Source of the DNA: an uncultured Alphaproteobacteria bacterium
GTDB lineage: Bacteria; Pseudomonadota; Alphaproteobacteria; Rs-D84
Direction of reading: 5' to 3'
NCBI GenBank assembly: GCA_947367055.1
Contig: CANBCI010000001.1
Coordinates: 248,001-312,000, forward strand
DNA length: 64,000 nt
The notes below the pieces were generated by a model that was given only the letters and a program-made list of their open reading frames with translations, had not been told where the DNA came from and ran no database searches. Below, one piece after another: positions 24,588 through 33,342 of the stretch. Within the stretch, counting starts at the first letter, position 1. Every line of letters starts with the position of its first letter. A program made the translations under genes and the position numbers.

Positions 24588-27500
24588 TTATGCTTTTTGC
24601 AGACTGATTGCGAACTTGTGGCCTTCGATTACGGTGTCAAAATCTGTTGCGTCGCCCGCATTCATTTCAACAATCAATGCGTCGCGCATTATGCGTTCGC
24701 GATGATTTTCCACCGCCGCCGCAAAATCCGCATCCGCCGCGTATGTCAGTTTTATGCGGTCGGAAACATCAAGGCCGGCCGATTTCCGCGTGTCCTGGAT
24801 AAAGCGCAATGCGTCGTTCGCCAACCCTTCGGCCACGAGTTCCGGTGTGACGGCCGTATCAATCACAATCGCCGCCGTATTGTCCGGCAGGGCCGCGCCC
24901 GTAATCCCCGCCTTTACCGTCAGGCGGTTTTCAAATTCGTCCGAATTTAATTCGTATCCAGCCGCCGTCAGTTTGTCGCCATGGATTTCATATTTGCCCC
25001 CCTTTACCGCGGGTATGATTTCTTTTAACGCACCCCCCAACCGCGCGCCGATTTTTGGCGTAATCAGATACACGAATGCATCCGCAACCGATGCGGCGTC
25101 CGGGGCGAATTCAACCGCCTTGACATTCAGTTCGTCGCGGATAATGTCCGCATACGCCGACAAATCGGCGCCCGCAACGGTAAGGCGCGCCAACGGCAAC
25201 CGGTTGCGCAGTTTGTAGTTTTCACGCAACTGTTTTCCGACCGACACAACGGATTGTACGCGGCGCATGTCGGTGACGATTTGCGCGTCCGCCGAACTGC
25301 GCTGGGTCGGAAAGTCTGTTAAATGAACACTGTCGCCGCCCGTCAGATTACGATATATGTATTCCGAAATAAACGGTGCAAACGGCGCCATCAGGCGGCA
25401 CAATGTGACCAGCACATGATGCAGTACATTGAACGCGGTCTGTTCTTCGTCCCAGAAACGCGCCCGCCCGCGGCGGATGTACCAGTTGTTCAAGATGTCC
25501 AGAAAGCGGACAAACGCGCTAACGGCGGTGTCGGGCTTGTATTCATCCAGCGCGGCGCCAACCGTCGCCGTCAGTTCATCCAATTCCGCCATGATGTATT
25601 TATCCAGCGGATTAGATGACGAAATGTCGTCCGTTGCAGCAATCCCGCCCGCATTCGCATAGAGTGTAAAGAAATGATACGCGTTCCACAGCGGCGTTAG
25701 AATCGTTTTTGCAGTTTCGCTAAACACCTTGCCTTCCTTGTCCACGGGGACGGGTTCGGCCTTCATGAAATTCGACCCCAGGATAAACAGTCGTATCGCA
25801 TCCGCGCCAAACTGTTCAATCTGGGTTTCAGGATTTACAAAGTTTTTCAGCGATTTTGAAAACTTCTTTTTGTTTTCATCAACCACCATGCCGTTTGCGG
25901 ATACGGTTTTGAACGCGGGCTTATCCCACATCGCGGTGGCCAACACCATTAGCGCATAAAACCATCCGCGGGTTTGATCCTGGCCTTCGATAATATAGTC
26001 GGCGGGGAAAGTCGCGGCAAAGCGGTCGGCGTTTTCAAACGGATAGTGCAGGGACGCCCACGGCATAGAACCCGATTCCACCCAGCAATCCAGCACATCC
26101 GGTATGCGTGTCCAGCCGTCCTTGGTCAATGCGTCCAGTGTCGGCCGGTGCAGGTCGCTGATTTCCACACCGAAAAAGTCCTCTAGTTCTTTGATTGAGC
26201 CGAACACCTTGTATTCGCCGTCGCGCGTCCAAATCGGCAGCGGGGTTCCCCAAAAACGGTTGCGCGAAATAGACCACGGGCGCGCATTTTCAATCCATGT
26301 GCGGAACCGTTCGCCGGCCGATGTCCAGTTGACCTTTGCATTATTGGCCAGCAGTTTGTCCTTGATTTTTGGCACATCGATATACCATGAATCCGTCGCG
26401 CGGTAAATCAGTTTTTCCTTTGACCGGTCGCCGTACGGGTAAGAGTGCTTGTACTGTTCCTTTTTAACCAAATGCCCCGTGTTTTTCAGGTGTTCGATGA
26501 TTTTTGGCCCGGCCACAAATATGTTTTGGCCCGCAAAATCGCGCACCGTTTCGTCAAAGTTACCATAGTTGTCGACATTTAATAACACCGGGAATTTCGG
26601 GTCCAGTGCCTTGGCCGCCCAGAAGTCGTCCGCACCATAGGCCGGCGCAATATGCACGATGCCGGTTCCGTCACTGTCGGAGACATAGTCGGCCGGAATT
26701 ATCTGATACAGCAATCCCGTTTCGTTTTCATAATAATCAAACAGTGGCTTGTACCGCATCCCGACCAAATCCGCGCCGGTGATATTGCCCACTTTTTCGG
26801 CGTTTGCAAACTGCTTTTCGTATGCCCCAAGGCGCGATTCGGCCACGATATAAACCGCGCCGTCACTGTCGCGCATGCGCACATAGTTCATGTTTGGATT
26901 TACGGCCAACGCGGAATTCGCCGGCAGTGTCCATGGCGTCGTCGTCCATGCGATTATGCGTTCGCCGCTGTCCAGTTCGAACCAAACCGTCACCGCATCG
27001 TCAACGACATCACGGTAATCCTGGGACGCCTCGGAATTGGAAACGACGGTGCCGTTGACCCAGTCGAACGGGTTCACCGAATAATCCTTGTACAGCAATC
27101 CCTTTTCATATAGCGATTTAAGTGTCCAGAGCATGGATTCCATATAGTTTTTATCCATGGTTTTGTATCCATACCCGTCGCCGATGTCGACCCAGCGGCC
27201 CATGCGGCGAATAAATTTTTCCCATTCGGTCGTGTATGTCATAACATCACGCCGGCACGCGTCACAGAATGCGGCAATGCCGTCGGCCGCGACAATATCC
27301 TTGGCCGATTTGCCCAATTTTTTTTCAACCGAATTTTCGGCCGGCAACCCGTGGCAATCCCAGCCCAATTCGCGCCGCACATGACGGCCGCGCATTGTCT
27401 GATAACGGCAAACCATATCCTTGACCGCGGAAACGCCCAAATGCCCCCAGTGCGGCAACCCGTTTCCAAACGGCGGCCCGTCATAGAAAGAAAACGGTTC

Positions 27501-27617
27501 GCCCATTTTGGTTTTGTTCAAACTTTTGTGGAATGTGTCGTCATTTTTCCAAAATTCCAATATTTCGCGTTCGATTGCCGGAAAGTCCGCGCGCGGGTCA
27601 GTCTTTGGGTATGCCAT
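24588..27617 (-). CDS. ileS: isoleucyl-tRNA synthetase, eukaryote-like clade
   Basis: IleRS charges tRNA-Ile. The 1009-aa protein has the class I motif as HWGH in PPFGNGLPHWGHLGV, the CP1 editing domain (TTPWTLPANSALAVNPN, GTGIVHIAPAYGADDF), the second signature as KKFSKSLKNF (KFSKS replaces KMSKS), and the anticodon-binding part. The wording around HIGH and the length place it in the eukaryotic/archaeal-like clade known from Rickettsia, Chlamydia and mupirocin-resistant enzymes. ATG 27617 follows AAAGGAAACG. tRNA-Thr lies upstream. Confidence 0.97.
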   Translation of the reverse strand: MAYPKTDPRADFPAIEREILEFWKNDDTFHKSLNKTKMGEPFSFYDGPPFGNGLPHWGHLGVSAVKDMVCRYQTMRGRHVRRELGWDCHGLPAENSVEKKLGKSAKDIVAADGIAAFCDACRRDVMTYTTEWEKFIRRMGRWVDIGDGYGYKTMDKNYMESMLWTLKSLYEKGLLYKDYSVNPFDWVNGTVVSNSEASQDYRDVVDDAVTVWFELDSGERIIAWTTTPWTLPANSALAVNPNMNYVRMRDSDGAVYIVAESRLGAYEKQFANAEKVGNITGADLVGMRYKPLFDYYENETGLLYQIIPADYVSDSDGTGIVHIAPAYGADDFWAAKALDPKFPVLLNVDNYGNFDETVRDFAGQNIFVAGPKIIEHLKNTGHLVKKEQYKHSYPYGDRSKEKLIYRATDSWYIDVPKIKDKLLANNAKVNWTSAGERFRTWIENARPWSISRNRFWGTPLPIWTRDGEYKVFGSIKELEDFFGVEISDLHRPTLDALTKDGWTRIPDVLDCWVESGSMPWASLHYPFENADRFAATFPADYIIEGQDQTRGWFYALMVLATAMWDKPAFKTVSANGMVVDENKKKFSKSLKNFVNPETQIEQFGADAIRLFILGSNFMKAEPVPVDKEGKVFSETAKTILTPLWNAYHFFTLYANAGGIAATDDISSSNPLDKYIMAELDELTATVGAALDEYKPDTAVSAFVRFLDILNNWYIRRGRARFWDEEQTAFNVLHHVLVTLCRLMAPFAPFISEYIYRNLTGGDSVHLTDFPTQRSSADAQIVTDMRRVQSVVSVGKQLRENYKLRNRLPLARLTVAGADLSAYADIIRDELNVKAVEFAPDAASVADAFVYLITPKIGARLGGALKEIIPAVKGGKYEIHGDKLTAAGYELNSDEFENRLTVKAGITGAALPDNTAAIVIDTAVTPELVAEGLANDALRFIQDTRKSAGLDVSDRIKLTYAADADFAAAVENHRERIMRDALIVEMNAGDATDFDTVIEGHKFAISLQKA

Positions 27618-27647
27618 TTTCGTTTCCTTTGTGTATTATTATAAAAA

Positions 27648-27669
27648 ACGGGCGCCATATGCGCCCCGG
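27648..27669 (-). terminator. tRNA-Thr terminator
   Basis: GGGGCGC-ATAT-GGCGCCC followed by GTTTTTTAT on the minus strand between tRNA-Thr and ileS. Confidence 0.75.
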
Positions 27670-27737
27670 ACCACCGCCAAAGCGCAGTGCCGAATTATTT
27701 TATAATAATTATCGTTGCCTGATTCATTATTAAAACC

Positions 27738-27813
27738 TGGTGCCGGTGATAGGACTTGAACCTACGACCCCCTCATTACGAATGAGATGCTCTACCAACT
27801 GAGCTACACCGGC
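27738..27813 (-). tRNA. tRNA-Thr (CGT)
   Basis: Acceptor GCCGGTG/CACCGGC with encoded ACCA, D-arm TAGCTCAGTTGGTAGAGC, anticodon loop TTCGTAA, T-arm TAGGTTCAAGTCCTA. A complete 76-nt cloverleaf. Confidence 0.93.
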
Positions 27814-27920
27814 ATTGCCGCAATCATAATATATGTTTTTGAAAAATTCCAGAATAAAATAAATTTTTTTGGGATTTGTTTCGCCTGTCGGTGCGGCGTC
27901 AATTTTGATATATTCACGGT

Positions 27921-28580
27921 ATGCATGATTTTTTGATAAATTACGGACTGATTACGATAAAACTGATTATGGCAATCGCGGTGGCGGTGATATACCTGCG
28001 GTTTTTCAATGCGGCGTCGCAATTGAAACAGATGACACCGCTGGATGTGATTATAAACTTTCTGTTAAGTGCGATTTTGTCGGACTTTATTTTGGACCGG
28101 CACATAGGATTGACGGACTTTGTTGTGATTGTGGTGATTTACGGCGCGTTGCTGTATGTATTAAACCGGTTGACATTTAATACGGATTTTGGCCGGCGCA
28201 TATTTATCGGCAATCCGCGCGTGATAATTAAAAACGGCGAAATTGACGCCGCCATGATGCAGCGGTTAAAAATCAGTGCGCATGATTTGTCATTGGCCAT
28301 GCGCCGCCAACAGATAAAGTCGATAAAAGACATCGAAATGGCGCAGATTGAACCGAGCGGCGATTTAACAATTGTGCGCAAGGGCGCCAAAAAATATTCG
28401 GTTGTGATAATTGACAACGGGGATGTGGATACGGACGCATTGGCGGAAATCGGGCGGGGTGAAAAATGGCTGATGCGGGAACTAAAGAAAAAGAAAATAA
28501 AGAAAATGGACGAAGTATTGTTGGCACAGTGGCATAACAACCGCCTGCAGATTATAAAGAAGAAAGACGAGGCGGAATAA
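27921..28580 (+). CDS. DUF421 (YetF-type) membrane protein
   Basis: The 219-aa protein has three N-terminal membrane helices (about residues 8-28, 40-58, 66-85) followed by a soluble alpha/beta domain with GNPRVIIKNGEIDAAMMQRL and DIEMAQIEPSGDLTIVRKG, the hallmark of the DUF421/YetF family. The cellular role of this family is not established. A lysine-rich tail ends the protein. TATATT (27909-27914) is 6 nt from the ATG and no Shine-Dalgarno is visible. Confidence 0.85.
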   Translation: MHDFLINYGLITIKLIMAIAVAVIYLRFFNAASQLKQMTPLDVIINFLLSAILSDFILDRHIGLTDFVVIVVIYGALLYVLNRLTFNTDFGRRIFIGNPRVIIKNGEIDAAMMQRLKISAHDLSLAMRRQQIKSIKDIEMAQIEPSGDLTIVRKGAKKYSVVIIDNGDVDTDALAEIGRGEKWLMRELKKKKIKKMDEVLLAQWHNNRLQIIKKKDEAE

Positions 28581-28597
28581 ACACGGAATAAAGGAGG

Positions 28598-28935
28598 GGC
28601 CGGCAACCTCGTGTTTGGGTTTTAGTGAGAAACAAATTGCCGGCCACAAAGTATGTTGGCGGCACTAAACTTATTTGAATATTATCCTTTACCACCAACA
28701 TAAAATAGATAAGACCACTAGAAAGTGGCCGGGGTGTTAACAAATCATTACAGCGTAGTGATCCCGCTGGCCTTCGAAATTCGAGAATTCCTATTTTATA
28801 ACCAGCGCACCCCGGCATTAAGGCAGAGGTTTAATAGCGGTGCAAATGCACACATTTTAGATATTGCGATGCAATTCGCACCGCCGCTGTATAAGGCTTG
28901 TTAAGGGCCCCAAATCCAATATCCCTATTGAATTC
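28598..28935 (-). ncRNA. R-RNA copy 1: candidate structured non-coding RNA
   Basis: Transcribed leftward from the promoter at 28942-28969. Sense-strand order: hairpin CAATA-GGGA-TATTG; TTAACAA, which pairs with a distal TTGTTAA; TACAGCG, which pairs with a distal CGCTGTA; a GCGGTGC/GCACCGC arm; a CCGGGGTG/CACCCCGG arm enclosing CGCTGG/CCAGCG; a GCCAC/GTGGT hairpin; a TATGTTGG/CCAACATA hairpin; and the terminal stem GGCCGGCAA/TTGCCGGCC. The helices keep pairing in copies 2 and 3 while the bases change. About 338 nt; no coding frame is conserved. No U-run follows the terminal stem in this copy. Confidence 0.65.
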
Positions 28936-28941
28936 AAATAT

Positions 28942-28969
28942 ATTATACAATATTTGAATAAAAGCACAA
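28942..28969 (-). promoter_or_regulatory. promoter of R-RNA copy 1
   Basis: Minus strand TTGTGC (28969-28964), 16-bp spacer, TATAAT (28947-28942). R-RNA copy 3 has the same TTGTGC -35 word. Confidence 0.6.
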
Positions 28970-28972
28970 GTA

Positions 28973-29000
28973 AAAAACACCGGTATTGCCGGTGTTTTAT
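28973..29000 (-). terminator. ybaB terminator
   Basis: ACACCGGC-AAT-ACCGGTGT followed by TTTTTTAC on the minus strand, just after the ybaB stop. Confidence 0.8.
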
Positions 29001-29019
29001 TGTCTTTTATGGCCGGTTA

Positions 29020-29319
29020 TTACATTGGCATCGGCATGCCGGCCGTGGCGTCGCCCATTACGCGGTCGATAACCGCGTCGGCCTTGGATTTCGCATCGCG
29101 GAATGCGTCGGCCACAATTTCAGATACCGCCGCCGCACCGCCGGACAATGCGTCTTCGCGCAGTGTGATTTTCACCAGGTCGTATTTACCCGTCATTTCA
29201 ACAATGCACGCGCCGGCGTTCGCAATACCCTTTACCGTGGTTTTTGCCAATTCTTCCTGGGCGTTTGCGACCTTGTTTTGTAATTCGGCCGCCTGGGCCA
29301 TTAGTGTTTCCATATCCAT
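29020..29319 (-). CDS. ybaB: YbaB/EbfC nucleoid-associated protein
   Basis: YbaB/EbfC dimers bind DNA without strict sequence preference. The 99-aa protein starts at 29319 (MDMETLMAQAAELQNKVANAQ) behind ACGGGGGA, with the long frame to 29433 rejected because it overlaps pnp. The pattern VKGIANAGACIVEMTGKYDL and ISEIVADAFRDAKSKAD-like C-terminus fit the family. The usual neighbours dnaX and recR are not adjacent. It ends in a Met/Pro-rich tail. Confidence 0.9.
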   Translation of the reverse strand: MDMETLMAQAAELQNKVANAQEELAKTTVKGIANAGACIVEMTGKYDLVKITLREDALSGGAAAVSEIVADAFRDAKSKADAVIDRVMGDATAGMPMPM

Positions 29320-29368
29320 TTTATAATCCCCCGTTATAATTGGCGCCCCGTCTGGGGCGCCATGATTA

Positions 29369-31537
29369 TTATTTGGCGATTTCTGCGCCTGTTTTCTGAT
29401 CGATGCCAACCATGGACATGCGGGTCTTGCCACGCTTGTCCGCGCCCAGGTATTTTACAAACACCTTGTCGCCTTCTTTTATCTTGGTGTCCTCGATCTT
29501 GGCGATTCTTTCACCCGTGATTTCCGAAATGTGAACCATGGATTCAAAACCGTTCATGATTTTCACAAACAGACCGAAATCCTTGACCCCGGAAACAACG
29601 CCCGGATAGATGACGCCCACCTCGGGTTCGGCAACGATTTCCTTGATGCGGCGAATGGCTTCGTCTGCGTCTTCCTTGGCAACCGCCATGATTTTAACCG
29701 TGCCGTCATCTTCCAAATCAATGTTGGTGTTGGTTTCACGCGTCAGGGTTTGAATCACGCTGCCGCCCTTGCCAATGACTTCACGAACCTTGTCCGGGTG
29801 GATTTTGATTGTGTATGTCTGGGGCGCGAATTCGGACACCTTGTCACGCGGGGCCTTGATTGCCTTTTCAATCTTGCCCAAGATGTGCATGCGGCCGTCC
29901 TTGGCCTGGGCCAGTGCCTTTTCCATGATTTCAAATGTTATGGATGTGATTTTAATATCCATTTGCAGGGCGGTGATACCCTTGTCGGTACCCGTCACCT
30001 TGAAATCCATGTCGCCCAGGTGGTCTTCGTCACCCAAGATGTCCGTCAAAATGGCGTAATCGTCGCCCTCTTTAATCAATCCCATGGCGATGCCGGCCAC
30101 CGGACGCTTTAACGGGACGCCGCCGTCCATCATGGCCAGCGTTGCGCCGCATGTTGTCGCCATGGACGATGAACCGTTGGATTCCAAAATATCGGACACA
30201 ATGCGAATCACATAATCAAATTCCGCGCGGGTCGGAATCATCGGGTGCAACGCGCGCCACGCCAGGTTTCCATGCCCCAGTTCCCGACGCGACGGGGATT
30301 TCAGGCCCTTGCATTCGCCAACGGAATAACCCGGGAAATTATAGTTCAGGATAAAGTCGCGTTCTTCGGCGCCGTCCAGTGATTCCAGCGGCAGCGCATC
30401 CTTGCCCCCGCCCAGTGTCAGGGACACCAATGCCTGGGTTTCGCCGCGTGTAAAGAGGGCCGAACCATGTGCGCGCGGCAAAACGCCCAGTTCGATTTCA
30501 ATCGGGCGAACCGTTTTGTTGTCGCGACCGTCAATACGGGGCTTGCCCGCCAGGATGTTTCCACGCATAATGCGCGCCGTGATGTTTTCAACGATTTCAT
30601 CCGCCCATGATTCCAGTGTGGACGCCGCAAAAGTTGTTTCCGGGAACATTTCCGGAATTTGGGCCTTGGCCTTGGCGTGAATTTCGGCCAGTGTGTCCAG
30701 ACGAAGCAATTTTTCCTTTATCTGCAGGGCGCCTTCAATCTCGCCAGAGAGGGATTCAAACTTCGCCTGCATTTCAATATATTCCGGCGCCAGTTCCGGT
30801 GTTGCCCAGCGTTCTTTGCCGGCGTTCGCGACCAGTTCGTTGATTGCCGTGATAACAGCCTGCTGTGCGTCAAAGCCGAACTTGACCGCGCCCAGTGTCG
30901 TTTTTTCATCCAATTCGCCGATTTCGGATTCAACCATTAAAACGCCGTCTTTGGTCGCGGCGACAACCAAGTCCATTTCGGAATCGTCTGCAACCTTTTT
31001 CGACGGGTTAAGGATGTATTGCCCGTCGGCATAACTGACGCGCGCGGCGCCAATCGGGCCCTGGAACGGAACGCCGGACAATGCCAATGCCGCACTGGAC
31101 GCAATCATGGCCAAAATATCGGGCTGATTCTTTTTATCATAAGAAAACACCTGGGCGATAATCTGCACCTTGTTCTTGAATGTTTCCGGGAACAGTGGCC
31201 GTATCGGGCGGTCAATCAGGCGCGCCGTCAATGTTTCGGCGGTTGAAGCCTTGCCTTCGCGGCGGTCGCGCGAACCCGGGATGCGGCCGGCGGACGCAAA
31301 TTTTTCCTGATAATCAACGGTCAAGGGAAAGAAATCCTGGCCCTCGACCGCGGTCTTTTCCGCGCACACGGTCGCCAGAACCATTGTGCCGCCCATTGTC
31401 GCCAAAACGGCGCCGTTTGCCTGCTTTGCCATGCGGCCCGTTTCCAGGCGCAGTGTTTCGTCACCATACGGGATTTCAACCGCAATCGGGTTGTTCAGGT
31501 GTGTTTTGTCGTCTTTGTTGAATAAACCAAACAACAT
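29369..31537 (-). CDS. pnp: polyribonucleotide nucleotidyltransferase (PNPase)
   Basis: PNPase is a trimeric 3'-5' phosphorolytic exoribonuclease of the degradosome. The 722-aa protein (start MLFGLFNKDD at 31537, GGAGA 6 nt upstream; the frame reaches 31645 without support) has both RNase PH domains (LATMGGTMVLATVCAEK, then ALFTRGETQALVSLTLGG with RRELGHGNLAWRAL), the KH domain (VREVIGKGGSVIQTLTRET) and the S1 domain (GVVSGVKDFGLFVKIMNGFE). It reads as complete and active. Confidence 0.97.
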   Translation of the reverse strand: MLFGLFNKDDKTHLNNPIAVEIPYGDETLRLETGRMAKQANGAVLATMGGTMVLATVCAEKTAVEGQDFFPLTVDYQEKFASAGRIPGSRDRREGKASTAETLTARLIDRPIRPLFPETFKNKVQIIAQVFSYDKKNQPDILAMIASSAALALSGVPFQGPIGAARVSYADGQYILNPSKKVADDSEMDLVVAATKDGVLMVESEIGELDEKTTLGAVKFGFDAQQAVITAINELVANAGKERWATPELAPEYIEMQAKFESLSGEIEGALQIKEKLLRLDTLAEIHAKAKAQIPEMFPETTFAASTLESWADEIVENITARIMRGNILAGKPRIDGRDNKTVRPIEIELGVLPRAHGSALFTRGETQALVSLTLGGGKDALPLESLDGAEERDFILNYNFPGYSVGECKGLKSPSRRELGHGNLAWRALHPMIPTRAEFDYVIRIVSDILESNGSSSMATTCGATLAMMDGGVPLKRPVAGIAMGLIKEGDDYAILTDILGDEDHLGDMDFKVTGTDKGITALQMDIKITSITFEIMEKALAQAKDGRMHILGKIEKAIKAPRDKVSEFAPQTYTIKIHPDKVREVIGKGGSVIQTLTRETNTNIDLEDDGTVKIMAVAKEDADEAIRRIKEIVAEPEVGVIYPGVVSGVKDFGLFVKIMNGFESMVHISEITGERIAKIEDTKIKEGDKVFVKYLGADKRGKTRMSMVGIDQKTGAEIAK

Positions 31538-31710
31538 ATTTTTCTCCATTTTTATAAAGTTTACATCAATGCGAAGAAAAATTATTCGTTTTTGCATTCC
31601 GGGCGCATCCAAAAAATGCAAGAATGAACAATTTCCCCTTCGCACGCGTCATTATAAATCATATTTGCCCGTTTGCAAATAATTTAATAGAAATAGGCGA
31701 CTTAATTGTA

Positions 31711-31716
31711 TATAAT
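31711..31716 (+). promoter_or_regulatory. -10 box of L-leader copy 3
   Basis: TATAAT 7 nt before the first base of the leader hairpin (31723). The -35 region is weak. Confidence 0.5.
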
Positions 31717-31722
31717 TGCCTT

Positions 31723-31897
31723 GACGCCGGGTGTTTCGGCGTCGGGGTGTGGAAACCCGTATCAAAGCATCGATACGATGTAAAAAAGACTCCTATCAAA
31801 TGGTAGGAGGGTCGTTGAATATTAAAAATAGACGGCACAATTCTTTGATATTGTTTCCAACCTCCTGCCGCTTTGATTTTTCATGGCGGTTTGATTT
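31723..31897 (+). promoter_or_regulatory. L-leader copy 3: candidate attenuator or riboswitch
   Basis: First hairpin GACGCC-GGGTGTTTC-GGCGTC (31723-31743). Long-range helices follow: TGGAAAC/GTTTCCA and GTATCAAAG/CTTTGATAT. The inner hairpin is CTCCTATC-AAAT-GGTAGGAG, flanked by GAC/GTC. Its 3' strand GGTAGGAGG can pair instead with CCTCCTGCC (31861-31869, one G-U pair), which runs into a terminator stem CCGC/GCGG followed by TTTTGATTTT. The cysteine-rich gene starts at 31923 behind CGGGGGATAA. Confidence 0.7.
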
Positions 31898-31922
31898 TAT
31901 AAGGTCATAACGGGGGATAAAT

Positions 31923-32330
31923 ATGAAATTTTGTATTCAAAACATTATCGTAATTGCGGCGGGTCTGGTTGCAATTGCCGATGCAACGCGGGCTTTTGGT
32001 GCCGTAACAACATGCATGTCATACGAGAACTGCACGAAAAGCATGCTTTGTTCCGGTGATGCGATGTGTTGTCCGACGGGGAATATGGGAACGACAAAAT
32101 CATGCCCGACCGGCTGGGGGTTAAGCGGTTCAACATGCACGCGCAGCGCAACCAACGGTTCGGATTCAAGCGGGTACTACACGCAAACATACGGGACATG
32201 CAACCCCAAGGAAACAAGTTTCGCATGTTATGAAATATCGACGACATATACGGATTCAAAGCAGTGCGCGGCATGCCTTAATGGCGGGATGATTATCAGT
32301 CCGGGCCTGGATTCGGGCATAAAATTATAA
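31923..32330 (+). CDS. small cysteine-rich exported protein (type A paralogue)
   Basis: A 135-aa protein with a signal peptide (IIVIAAGLVAIADATRAFGA region) and about a dozen cysteines. The core MCCPTG-SCPTGWGLSGSTCTR-SSGYYTQTYGTCNP aligns with the 5260-5619 protein, so the two operons (type A then type B, each behind an L-leader) are duplicates. Probably a disulfide-bonded periplasmic or surface protein. Function unknown. Confidence 0.8.
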   Translation: MKFCIQNIIVIAAGLVAIADATRAFGAVTTCMSYENCTKSMLCSGDAMCCPTGNMGTTKSCPTGWGLSGSTCTRSATNGSDSSGYYTQTYGTCNPKETSFACYEISTTYTDSKQCAACLNGGMIISPGLDSGIKL

Positions 32331-32355
32331 ACTAAAACAAAAAGGGGTATAAAAC

Positions 32356-32613
32356 ATGAAAAAAGTATTTTTTGCATTGGTCGCAATACTTTTATCGGGC
32401 GGCGCATATGCGGAATGCACGGCGGACACCAAGACATACACATCGTGCAAGCCGGGATATTACCTGTCAAACGGCTGGTGCCGGGCATGCCCCAATGGCG
32501 GCACATCTGCGGACAAAAACACGGGCGGGATATCCGACTGCTATCTGGCGGCGGGGACAACGGTGACGGACATATCGGGAACATACAGTGTCACGGCCGA
32601 CTGCCCGTATTGA
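32356..32613 (+). CDS. small cysteine-rich exported protein (type B paralogue)
   Basis: An 85-aa protein with signal peptide MKKVFFALVAILLSGGAYA and the mature pattern CTADTKTYTSCKPGYYL, CRACPNGGTSADKNTGG, DCYLAAGTTVTDISG. It aligns along its length with the 4972-5238 protein and with the C-terminus of the 60092-60676 protein. It is second in the operon, 25 bp after the type A gene, with AAAAGGGG before the ATG. Confidence 0.8.
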   Translation: MKKVFFALVAILLSGGAYAECTADTKTYTSCKPGYYLSNGWCRACPNGGTSADKNTGGISDCYLAAGTTVTDISGTYSVTADCPY

Positions 32614-32631
32614 TAGGCGGGCGGCGAATAA

Positions 32632-32658
32632 AAAACCGGCATTGCCGGTTTTTGTTTT
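32632..32658 (+). terminator. terminator of the second cysteine-rich operon
   Basis: AACCGGC-ATT-GCCGGTT with a TTTGTTTTTT tail. Confidence 0.85.
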
Positions 32659-32673
32659 TTCCTTGCAGTTAAA

Positions 32674-33270
32674 TTACATCAGACACGCCAACGCCGCGCC
32701 CGTGTTCTTTAGATAAAACCAGCCCATGCGATAATCGCTGGCATAGACTGTTATCATAAACAGTGCCAGAATGCCGATTACAATAATGACATTGGACTTT
32801 TTCCCGCGCATGCAGTACAGCGATATGTTGTAGAACAAAAACAGGATGTACGCGTCGACCAGAATGCTGATTATCCACATGCTGGTGCAGTTAAAGGCCA
32901 GGGAATTTAATATCAAAATCACCGGATAGACAAAGAACACGGACGCCAGACCCTTGATCGCGATTTCCCAGTCGCGTTCGCCGCCGGTTATTTCCGACAC
33001 CAGCATCAGCAGCCCGCCCATCAGGAACAGCAGCGCCACCGCCAAAACCGGCACGATTATAATCGCCGTGAACACTGCGCCGATTGTGACCGTCGCCCCA
33101 CCAATCAGCCGTATCGCCAACACCGAAAGCCCCCCCAGCAATCCGTATATAAACGCCTTCATCATGGATTCTTCCAGATTGCCGTCGGCGACGATTTTTG
33201 TGAAATAGCGTTTCGGCTTTATAATAACATCGCGCAGGTGGGAAAACATGCCAATAATTTTTTTCTTCAT
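32674..33270 (-). CDS. Yip1-like multi-pass membrane protein
   Basis: The 198-aa protein has a short amphipathic N-terminus (SHLRDVIIKPKRYFTKIVADG) and five to six hydrophobic helices, with the pattern of the YIP1-domain family (PKRYF near the N-terminus, then AFIYGLLGGLSVLAIRLIGG). Function in bacteria is unknown. It diverges from der. Confidence 0.6.
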   Translation of the reverse strand: MKKKIIGMFSHLRDVIIKPKRYFTKIVADGNLEESMMKAFIYGLLGGLSVLAIRLIGGATVTIGAVFTAIIIVPVLAVALLFLMGGLLMLVSEITGGERDWEIAIKGLASVFFVYPVILILNSLAFNCTSMWIISILVDAYILFLFYNISLYCMRGKKSNVIIVIGILALFMITVYASDYRMGWFYLKNTGAALACLM

Positions 33271-33342
33271 GGTGGTGCCTTTTGCTTTGATTTGATTATT
33301 TATATTTTTGCTTTATAATTAAAAAAAATCAATGGAAAAATC

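Noticed and set aside
28552-28818. Short frames inside R-RNA copy 1 (and 35865-36083, 47116-47337 in the other copies)
   Set aside because: The frames are not conserved between copies, whereas base pairing is; coding is unlikely.
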